Below the pieces are notes generated by a model, which had not been told where the DNA came from, did not search any database, and saw only the letters and a program-made list of their open reading frames with translations. From NCBI GenBank assembly GCA_950022655.1, contig OX465584.1:31066988-31130987 (forward strand): 64,000 nt of DNA. Direction: 5' to 3'. Numbering within the stretch: position 1 is the first letter of the stretch; each line of letters begins with the position of its first letter. The translations under genes were made by a program, and so were the position numbers. The DNA comes from Alentia gelatinosa (taxonomy: Eukaryota > Annelida > Polychaeta > Phyllodocida > Polynoidae). Below, piece by piece: positions 28,901-40,900 of the stretch.

Positions 28901-31900
28901 TTAGATACAAGCCGTCGTAATCGGTAGGAGCAGGCGGTATACGTAGTTGATACGGCCATAGCTACATATAATGATATGAGAGGGCTATGGCCATGGTCAC
29001 GTACCTGAAGTGGGGCTAGAATGGCAGCGTACATATTTATATATATGTGGTTGTTAAAACTCTGATAGATCAATACTAACACGTGGGGACACGTGACACA
29101 CCATACACCGCGGGCTATAATAGCTGACAACGCAAATGCATTGACTATTATATAGGGGAGCCCACGGATTATATATATACACCTGCAACCTTGCTAAAAC
29201 AACACTCTGGTCCTATATAGCAGTCGCTACGTGTTCCAGATACAGCACGCACTGTGGTCCAATATCATTTACCAAAGAGCGGATCAGGAAATAACCAAAG
29301 TCATGGATTCACAGGACTCCTCTAATAACGATGGTGGCAAGCGGGCGCCTTAGATCAGTGGTAAGGGTGATTAGCTGCAAACCGCTGGGAACTGGGTTCC
29401 TGATACCGGGGGCACAACAAGCGAGAAACGCAGCGATTCCCAGGATCGCCAACACAAAATGGCCTGTGTCTGACCTATCATCTTATATTTCATTGGATTA
29501 TTGCTTCTGATACGATAAATTATCAGTGGGAGTTAGTATTATGAAATAAAATCTCACATACGTGCCATTTTGTGTTGGTGATTTTGAAGATGGCGGCATT
29601 GACTCGCTCGGCGGGTCCCCGGCTTCAGGGATTCTTCTGCGCTGCCCTGCTTTGATACGAGCTCATTTTGACATGTCTTGTTGTGGTATAAATATCTAAC
29701 TTGAGCGATGACAACACAGACCTTCAAGGTATATGGTCCGGGTTCCCGGCTTGGCGGATCATATGACACAGTGTGTTACTTAGAAGAAGCAATTGAGGCC
29801 AATCGTATACACTGTATTCCCAAGACTAGTTATTCCGCAGCGGTGTCGAAGTTGTCAGGTATCCATATATAGAGTAGTGGAAACTGTTTATGCTGAATGT
29901 ATTCCCCGTTTGATAAATGGTATTTAACCGCATACGGTGACTATTGTCAGCAGCATGCCTTATTACAGGTGACGATAATTGATATACTTGGTGAATACCT
30001 GCATATATATCTGCATTTTACTCTATACCAAACCGAAAATAGTCAACTATCTTGGTACCTAATGTTATTCAAAAGTTGCATTTTACTGTATTGCTAGCCT
30101 GAACATCCTATGCCTTACGACGAGAAATGAGATATGACCATATCGCAACTATAAAATATTGTATCCCTCTGTGATGCTAGTTGAAAAAAAGACCACTCCA
30201 GGAAAATATATACATAATGTAAGCAAAGACAAGATCTGATTTGCATTATAATTGGTTCTGGGAGGGCCAGTGACTGGTCTTTATATATGCGCGACTAGAC
30301 TGGCCTCAGTCCCTGTATCCTACCCCTCCATCCCTTCTGAGTGACACAGGGGCCATGGGCCAGTTAGAGAAGGACACATAATATAATGAATTGTATTCCG
30401 TTTTTCTTTAATCATTTAATGGATGTTCATAATCAAAGACTTGAGCAAGTGTAATGCGCGACTTGCCTCAATGTGCGAGAAAAGTGTAGAAAAAGCACAG
30501 TTCTGCTTACAAGACAAGCAATTTCCCAATTCACAAACTAATAAAAAAAACTCAATATAGGCTCCGTGCAGTACTCGAAGCCAAAGCATATCATATTAGT
30601 TCGTAACATTTCGAGACGAATATCATAAGCAAAAAGTCATACTTTTGTGAGGTTTGAATGCGAACCATCTGTGTGATTTGCCACGCACCATATGCTCTAT
30701 CTAGAATTTGGCCGACAGGATTTTCTCATTTTGACAATATTGTAGTTACAACACACGTGCATTACACCAACTTTCAGCCTGGCCTCAGCCAGCCTCCCTC
30801 CCAGCCTCTGCTTCACGGATGACGAGACAGAATCACGTCAAGGAGTCATGTCACGTGGTACGCGCGAGTTCCGGGTCAGTGTGTACGGGGACGCCGATTC
30901 CCTTCACACGGGGGCCCTGTACGACGCGCCCTCTCGTGGAGGGAGGTATGAACTCATCATAAATCATTCACGGTTTACAGACGGCTTTCCTCCCTCGGCG
31001 GAAGATCCTCTTGGTTGGGATTTGTTTTGGACCTGAGTTGGGAATTTGGGCATGAACCAGGGTCTCAAAGGCCCATTAATCATGGCTTATAAGGAGGGCT
31101 GATTATTCCCAGTCAACAGACCCAGCCTTTCCTCTGTTCTATGAGTCTAAGCTTTGTTTTGTATTTGTGTTTGCAATTTGATTGTGGAATAAGATTTTGG
31201 AGATTTTACGTTCAGATTTTATTTGGGAAATATCATTTAACGGATCAGAGTTTACTATTATATCGCAATTGGGCCTTTTGCTTGTTTCATTTTACATGTT
31301 GAGAGTTTTGACCATGTATTTCTGGTTGCTATTAGTGAATACTATCCCTGCACATAGATAAAGATTCAATTTATCACCTTTCCTGAAACTGTGTATCATT
31401 CATTCAAGCGTATACATCATTGCCTAATCATATACATTTAGTTGTAATTCAGTAACCTTATTAAGCGTAGTATTTAATCACTTTATTCTCATAGTCAGGG
31501 CAAGCTCCTAATATATGTCAAACATCCAATACAATACATCTTCATGCCAAACAACCAATGTTTCCATTCCTCCAGATATAGCACGGCTACCGTAGTAAAT
31601 GAAGGTCTCCTCACTCAAGTGGTGGTGCACCGTGAGGAAGGTGGTCGACACATGCAGAACAAACCTAATTTAGAGTAGGTAGACTTCCCACCCCTACCTG
31701 TCTCCCTTCCAAAGCACCTGCCCATGCACCCAACCCCTCCTTTACCCAGACATACCTATAAACTACAAAGAAGTGCCTTCTTCTATATGCGTTACCTCTA
31801 GGGAGGTCGCCCTTACCTTCCCAGCTCCAATGGTGTATCGTATAGATGATCTATCATATCATATGTAAATTACAGTACATACATACAACACACTTTACAT

Positions 31901-34900
31901 TCACTTAAACCCAACTTTTCCTCACAAAAAAAACTCAGTCATCATTTACACTCATAATCAAAAGACTTAATAAAAACCTTTATTAAATAGATAACCCACC
32001 TAGAACAAATCAAATACACATTACAAGTCATCACTTAGACATTCTAAAGTACCGTTCATATAAGCCTCGGTTATCTACACATATAAATATTCAAGAAGTG
32101 GCTCTCCCAATTATATGCATGGTTTCTAGGAATCACCCATCCTGCATATATATATATATATATAATAAAATACGAATTAAAAGATTTATCAAAACTGCCA
32201 GATATCCAACATACAACCCATCTCCATATAAGCATAGTCAATAGAAAATGGGTTGCTACTCTCTCTCTACTCTACCTCTTGCCATGCTTACTGCTGGAAG
32301 ACCCGGACCTTACCCACCCTACATTTACACCCTTAGTCAGACCTGTCGGGAATCTACTGTATTGCTAACATAAAACCACAGCAGAGATTCACTATCATCT
32401 TCGTAACCTTGCCATCCTCAAGCTACAACTTTACCCGTGGAGAGGTTCAAATTAATGAGACACTTTTCATTGTAGTATCAAATAATCGACAATGAAGCAT
32501 TCCTTTGTACCCTAGACATAATAATATACGATTACTTGTTGATTATTCTGACTCATGTACTGAGGTATCTTCATGATCCCAGAAGACATGGAGCTAAATG
32601 AGTTTCTAAAACACTTAGTGTCTTAACAAACTCACATAATTGCTAGCTATACACTGAATCGTAATGATCAGCATGCAATGCCTTATATTCATTATGTATA
32701 CGATTATAACCCATCAGTTGACTCACGTTTATGGGTAGAAACTATTTAGCCGCCCTCACCTTGGTTTTGACATCGCCTTAATATATTTTGGTGATGCCAT
32801 GGAAACACAATGGGTTTGGTTAACTACAACTGTTCTGAATGGTGTAACATGGCTGTAGATGACAGTCATAACTTAATCCAAGTCATCATATCACGATAAT
32901 GGTGAGTCGTATAGCGATGTAGACTATACATGTATTCCCATCGTAGTCCACTTCTATTACAGCCTACTTTGTCAGCAGCAAGAAAATATGAATCCAATCC
33001 CCACAACACTATCAGAAATCTGCCTCTGCTTCATCCTTACTCATTCTGAACCCTGGGTCCGGTCTTTAACTTGTATACATTTGAGTCATTTTGGAATACA
33101 TGCTGGTATTCTACTACATCTTTAACAACAATTTTATCCACAAAGTAACTTAAACAAGAAATTTGCGGATCCAAATGAATATTTCGTACACGATAAATCT
33201 TATAATAACGTAATATATTTTGAGAATTTCATTGCTTTTTAAAGTCACTTTTGATATATGATTTGAGCTCCGACTAATGTCAACTTTGTATAATTTTCAT
33301 TTTCACAATATTACATACATGAGGTTCATTTTTCGTCCTGGGTTTGTCTGCAGGAGCGTCTATGTAGACAGTGTTAGTCTGCAGGTTCTTCCTGACCAGG
33401 ACGATTGTTTCACACCTTCTACATCACGGGTGTCGCCATGCGGCACACTTGACGAGTCCGAATGGTACTAACTTTAACTGGATTGTAGATACACGGGAAT
33501 TAGTGGTCATCAGAAAATGTGATTTCATTTATCACTGCATAAACTTCCGTTTTGTTTCTATACACTTTTACACACAGTACATAGCCTGGATTCAGTTGTG
33601 TCAAACTTCTAAAATCTGTCAATTATACGATCAAATATGAGGTTCTCATGTGCTGGACTGTGTTTTGATGATTCCTTTTTAGGTCATTAAAAGTACATTT
33701 CAGTATGAAATATTTTCAGTAAGAATTTCGTGGCTAGATTTGTATTAATAGTTAATGATGATAACTCCAAACTAGAACGGTTAGGCTGTTTATATATCTG
33801 ATAGCCTTATATAAAATGCATTTCAGGAGTTCGAATGCTGCTTTCCAAAAGGGCTCCCACAGAGATAATGCTATCAAATACCTTGATGAAAGTTATAGTT
33901 TTGAAAACAAGGCTTATGTACCTGACACATCACATAGAGGAAGAAACCAAGCAGACCAGGTACACTCTCGAACTGTTCAAGCTAGGAAGGCTCATGAAGA
34001 CCGGAGATACAATGAACAAACTGTAGAGGAAATGATTGTACCACAGCAAACAATGGGGAGAGTGACACATGTACCTAATTTACAAAGTGAGCATCGCAAT
34101 CGCCAGAGAGATTACTTCTCCAGTATGTCCTTTGCCTCAGATGATTATCCACAAGAACTGGACACTCAATATGATACGCAACGATTTCATGAGGAGCCTT
34201 CGATACAATCTAAACCCTCAGCTGGCCATTGGCAAGCAGCTCTTGTTGAATTGAAACACGCCAAAACCACCCAAAAGGCTACACCAAGAGCGGTTCACAG
34301 GAGAACACAAGGTGAACGTCAAGATCATTTAGAAAATATAGATGGTCATAATAATGAGCACTGCCAACCTCGAGCAGCAGCTGAAGCTCCACCAGCTGTA
34401 CAATACTATAGAGAACCGTCCCCGGATATTGATGACATTTACCCATGCTTTGATGATACTGCTCCTGCACAAGAAACAGCAAAGGCTCCCAGAGTCCATC
34501 CCTTGCCATCATCCAGGTGGAGACAGTCTCCCCTTGGAGGCCACTACTCTCCACCTTGCTTTGAGTACTCTGTCTTCAGCAATAGCTGCTCCGCCTCGGA
34601 AATTGGTTATTCCGATGCAATTACCCTTTATTCATCTACTCAAGAATCACTAGATTCAGAGTTTTACCAGTTTGGACCAGGTTCCCTGGAGTTGAGCCAG
34701 ACACAGACTGAGCAAATTAAATGGGACGCCAATGACAGACTTGAAGAGCAAGAGTTACCAGTTTTACTACAAAGTGACCTCAGCAAAGTAGAGCATGAAA
34801 AGCCAGATACTAAAAACAATGAAAACAATGATTTAAAAGGTAAATGTAATGATCAATGTCCGAATATCTCCAAGACTATTGATATAAAAGCTGAAGAATC

Positions 34901-37900
34901 TGATGTATCTCAGCAAGATACATATTCGGGACTGTCTTCTCTCCATGAAAGTCCAATCGTTCCAGTAACACAAGAAAGGTCAAATAAAATAGATATGGAC
35001 TTTCTCCAAGTAGAACCAAAGGTTTCCAGGATAGAGCCACATGGTGCAAACGAAACAAATGTTGTTCTGGTTGCACCAAAGGTTGTTCAGATAGATGCAA
35101 AGATGCAGACCGAGCAGCACATGAGTACGCAGACCGAGTCTGAAGTGGCAACCCAGACTGACTCAGAGGTCAGCACACAGACGGATGCCCCTATAACTGT
35201 GCCGCCTGCACCTGAATCTCCAAGCCACTCTTTATCACCTGCAGATAGAAACAAAGTTGTTCAGACGCAGACGTCACCTGATATCTGCGATCAGAGTGGA
35301 CCGTCACAGATGGTAGAACCTAAAAAAAGTGTCTCACTCCAAACGCGTTTGGTAGCAGAGAATAGTTGTCAAACATCCCCAGTTGTGCACAGGAAGATGG
35401 AAAGTAAGACGAGGAAAGACTATTCCACTACGGCATATGGGTCATCAAGTAATCATCCAGTAAAGCAGGGCCATGCTATTCACGATATGAAAGAGCAGGC
35501 TAACAAAGCATCGTCTCCTCTGGTGACAAGGGTGGGGCGATATCAAAGAATGGAATCCTTGGGGTCAACATCATCTGGGAGCCAATCATCAGGGAGACGG
35601 TTACCTAATGAACCAAAACATCCTAATGAATTTGCACCTAGAAGAAAGCACCCTCCATCTGCTAAGGTACAAAGAAATAGAGATGCTGAACCAATCTACA
35701 AAAGAAAGGAAACGGTTCCAAGTCGGTCTGTAAAAGGATTAAAGAAATCCTCCTCTATCACAGATCCTTGGTATTACTCCTATGATTCGGATGCCTTTCT
35801 GTCAGAGGCTGATAGCCCTGACGTGAGATCACCACGTTCAAGCTGCTCCTCCACATCTAGTAGACCACGGGTCCTTCCTCCAGAGCCGGACCACCCAGAG
35901 AGGTTCTCGCCAGATCCGTACAAGAGAAGGCCCAGACAAAGGCAGGCACATACACCATCAAGAAAGAAACCCTCTCAAGTTAGCGGAGATAAGAAAAGGG
36001 ATGTTTCTGGTGAAATTTCCGATAAGCTAATTGCTCCTGTTCCTGCACCAAGGACAAAATCAAAGACACCAAAATGGAAATATATCAAGATGGTTAATTC
36101 TGAGGATTCCGACACGAATTCAGATGTTACTGTTATGGAGGTTCCATCCACGGAGAATAAAAATCCGCAGCCATCGCAAAATAATAGTGATAATCAAGTG
36201 ATGAAACTCCCAGTGAATATTACTAGTGGAAGCTCAGGAGTTCAAGATACGCCTCTGAAGGGGAGCTTATTTTTACCTGGATCTCAAACTGAAATTGGTA
36301 CTATCAAACAACATAAAATGAATGCAGATATCGCGCCTGCTTCAAGCATCTTAAAAACATCTGTTGGCACTCATTCTTCAATGAATCTGCCAGATAGACA
36401 TGGAAATATAACTCCTTTTAAAAAGACAATCAGTTTGAAGGAATCATCACCTCGCAGGCTGAAATCGCAGCACGTATCACAGAATACAGGTTCACCATAT
36501 GCTTTATCACATAATGGTAGAACCAACACCATTGACCTTACAAGCACATTACGCAGAGATTCCGACAAACCTCAAAATGTGTTCTCAGCCAATAACCCTA
36601 CTAACTTACTAGCTTCACAGCCACATGATACAACCAGGTTGAATAACAACTTCCTTTCCGCAAATTTAGGGCAAGATGCCACGCCTGCCATGAAATTATT
36701 TGGATCAGAAAGGCAAAATGGTTCCTTTGGTTCAAACTCCATTATGGGTTTGGCGAGCACACCATTCAGATCTATCCAGAAATCGTATATAGCTTCAACA
36801 GAGAAAACATCGCTACCAATTCATTCAGGAAGAATGATAACTCCCACAACATATAGCAACATCAATAATATGTCAAGGGACGGTAACTATACAACTTCTG
36901 GAATACCGCCACTAAATTCAGTAAATATGGCTTTGAAGGAAATGTCACAGATAGCACCATCAAGAAATATCCCTGCCCCAGGATCACCATCTCATATTAA
37001 CATCGGTAGCAGGCTAGATTCTGGGATAAACTCTCCGAAATCATATCCTGCCATTCATATACCCGCAACAGGTTCCTCCTTATCAAACCAATTGCAACTG
37101 GAAACATCTAAGGCAGAAAATCAAAGCTATTTTGCAAATCCATCTGTCGTTTTACAACCCTCCCATCAGAATCCAGTGGGTTTATCAATGCAGTCTTCTG
37201 TAAAACCAACAAAAATAACGACATCAAAAAAGATGCCAGCTGGTAGTCACCACATGCTACCTTTAATGGGTACAACTGGATCGCATCAAATGAATCCCAC
37301 AAGCGCTATGGTATTGCAGAATGGTCGACCAACTACAGCTGCAGTTGGCCAACAGGAAAAGATACTCAGGATTACCACTGAGAGACCACAAGATATTGTA
37401 GGAAGACCAGGATTGCAACACAGCATGTCATCAGCCATGCCTGGGTCACAAAACCTATTATCAGGGTCAGACATGTTAGATTACATGGCGCCAGACATTT
37501 CCAAAACAAACAATAGGATACCACCTACAAACATCGCCTTCCCACAATACACAAATCCAAGAGTAGATTCTCCCAATTCACGATATATTTCACAGCCGAC
37601 AGGAATATACCAAGGTGGCTATCATTTACCTACAACAACGGATTTGTCATCAAAGATACATCAGCCACCTGTACCAACAGATTTGTCAATACCAAAGGTA
37701 CATCAGCCACCTGTACCAACAGATTTGTCAATACCAAAGATACATCAGCTACCTGCAGCAACAGATTTGTCAACACCAAAGGTACATCAGCCACCTGTAC
37801 CAGCAGATTTGTCAATACCAAAGGTACATCAGTTACCTGCAGCAACATATTTGTCAACACCAAAGGCACATCAGTTACCTGAAGCATCATATTTATCAAC

Positions 37901-40900
37901 ACCAAAGGTATATCAGCTACCTGCAGCAACAGATTTGTCGACATCAAAGGTATATCAGCTACCTGCAGCAACAGATTTGTCGACACCAACAGTACATCAG
38001 TTACCTGCAACAACAGGTTCGTCAACATCAAAGGTACATCAGTTACCAACAGCAGCAGATTTGTCAACATCAAAGGTACATCAGTTTCCTGCAGCAACAG
38101 ATTTGTCAACACCAAAGGTATATCAGCTACCTACAGCAACATATTTGTCAACATCAACAGTGCATCAGTTACCTGCAACAACAGGTTCGTCAACATCAAA
38201 GGTACATCAGTTACCTGCAGGAACAGATCTGTCACCAACAAAAGTATGTGAGGTACCTGCAACCAGAGATTTGCCAACTTCAAAAGTACATCTCCATCAC
38301 CCGCGGCAAACCTCCAATGTATCAGCTGAACCACACAAATCAATGCCCATTACAACCCCTAGAGCCAATCAGATAGGCCATGCACCATCAGCCATAGCAG
38401 GTCCATTGTTGACTAATAGGAAACCTTCAGCTCCACCCAATCGCAAACCGCCGGACGTGACAGGCCTATCTCAAATAGGTAACATAATGCCACCAAGTAC
38501 AAATCTTTCTCAAGTTGCATATAAGCCTCGTGGAGAGGTCTTGGAAGAGACATTTGATCCCCGTCAGCCAGTAAACATATACCAGCAGAAGGAGAGGTCA
38601 TCTGCAATTAAACTACGGGAGAGCATGCGAATGAACACCTCCAAGACCGCACCCCCTGAAGAGGTAAGGAGGGCAACAAAACCAGTATCATTGAAATCTC
38701 ACATAGCGCCTGAAACATACAAATATCGAAGTGGACAAGTACGAGATAAACTCAGCGAAGACCCATTGACAAAAGACATTCAATCGCGAACGGTTTCTAG
38801 TGCCACGCTTCCCCAGACTAGAAGGACACTTCCTGAATCACCCACAGGTGTTGCACCATTTACCATAAAGACAATCCCTGAAAGAGACGTGACTCACATT
38901 AAGCCCTCCAGTTCTGCTGATCAGTTGAAACATGGAAGGGATGTGACTAAGGTACTTGTCCCAGGGAAAAGAATTAAAGCGTCATACCTGACCACAGAGG
39001 GACAGCAGGTTGTGATTCTTGCTCCTGGTATTGGGAAAAATGCCCCAATCGGTGCTTCTCCGTGGCAGCATGTAAAAAGGGAACCCCAGCTGCAACAAAT
39101 TCCTAAACGTTCTAGTGCAATCCCATCAAATGAGATAGCACGAGAGCGGCCAACAAAGCAAAAACCGGGCATTCCCCCAAGAACTGGAAAGACTAAGATT
39201 GGAGCTGCATCCCAAGACAGCAAGTAGGAATAGAATGTAGCTATTCTTCTGGTTTTTAAGATGTGGTGGTTACGTTGAGTAGAGTTGAGTGTCCTGTACC
39301 AAACCCTACAGATTGGAAATAACGCTTCAAATAGTCAAATCAATCAATATCTCATACAGCATAAGTGACACTCAATTCTGCTAGATAAGGCTGGGGCAAT
39401 ATGTTTTATTTTGGTATTTCATATAGATAGTATATATGCTATCATCTTATAAACATTACTTCTAGGTGAAAGATTATGAATATGATACACTTCCTTGGAC
39501 TGGTGAGGGAAAATCTTCTCATGGATTAAGTGGATGCTGATCCGATGTTTTGAGGTGTTTATCAGTTACTGGTGATTTCTGTGATACTGCCTTATCGCAT
39601 TTCTACATACTTCTCATGGGCTCCATTTAAAGAACTTTCTTTATTTGAAGGTATATTTCTGTTTTGGGGTCAAACCAGTCTATTTATTCTATCATTGCGA
39701 TTGTTTCTCTGATGTAGATCCCGTTTATCCAGGATAATCAGCAAGACTTGAAGTGACTTAACGGTGATTGCATATGCATTGATGTACTTCCTTGTTGGTT
39801 TCAAATAAGTATTATACCACTGTGTCATGATACAATATGTGCTGAGGCTTAACTTTCTGGAAATGTTGTAGATAGATGAAGAAAGTTGCTCCTATCTATA
39901 AAGCGATATGATTGGACATTGATAGATTCGTGTACTTTGTAACCAAAGTGTGTGTCTTTAGTGTGTTCTTCAAGAGATCTATTATTTGACCTTTTGAAAA
40001 TGCCTCACTTGCCACTTACTAATTATTCGCTTTCATTTTAGCGATCCCCTGAAGGTGGCATCGCGTCCTTTGCACCTTCAGCCCCCTGACCGGGTGCCAA
40101 GAAGCAAGAGGTCCCGCGATAAGACAACAACAGAGGAAGACTCAGGATCCGACATGGATGTAAGTGACATAGATTCTAATACAGTGGATAAATGATAGAT
40201 GTGGGCCATATAGATCTAAGGTGTTCATAACGTCAGTTATAAGTAACCCTGTAAAGGGATTGTGCGGAAAAATGAAGATATATATATACACATGTATATA
40301 TAGATATGTGGAGATTATTGGGAAGAGTTTTAAGTCATTGTCACTCTATTTGCTAAGCTCAATGTGCACCATGTTAAGTCAAATTCTATAATATGTGTGA
40401 ATACATTACTAGATTGGTATATTCAAGAACTTAATACGCTACAGTCACTACTTGTGTGCTGAATAGTTACTAAGAATTGGTCCTATTAGATCGCCCAGTA
40501 AAGTATAAATGATATACATCTCAAAATTACAGAGCCTGCAATATAGGCTCCATCATAATTTCATTCCCAGTATCATACCCTCGGTATTTTCATAATTTAC
40601 AAAGTGTCTCAGCATATTTTATATCCTATATATATTTTTGCTTCTGTTTAATTGATAGTCATCAAGCGTGGCGTCCGCTGGCATGTTCGAGCATGTCGCC
40701 AAGATGTCACGCATCACTGACCGCAAGCCGCCGGCGGGGGCGCCACCTCTGCGCTTCCGGTCGGCGGTTGTCCCAATGTCTGAAACGGCGCCATCTGGTG
40801 TGGTCGTCAATGGTAGCGACGTCACTGCGTCCTCTAGTGAGGTAGACGCTGACCGCTATAACGACGTCATTCAGATACGGGACGGGCTTCCGCCAATTAG

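Larger units (their letters stand above)
24565..30804. other. Intron 8 of gene 1
   Basis: A 6.2-kb intron with a possible alternative first exon (25795-25819), a pogo-like element (27999-28704) and two tRNA-SINE-like fragments, which are listed separately. The rest is unremarkable AT-rich sequence. Confidence 0.5.

Noticed and set aside
37615..38376. ORFs of 253 and 161 codons in other frames over the 14-residue repeat
   Set aside because: Shadows of the 42-bp coding repeat; the exon frame runs open for 1,799 codons through the region.
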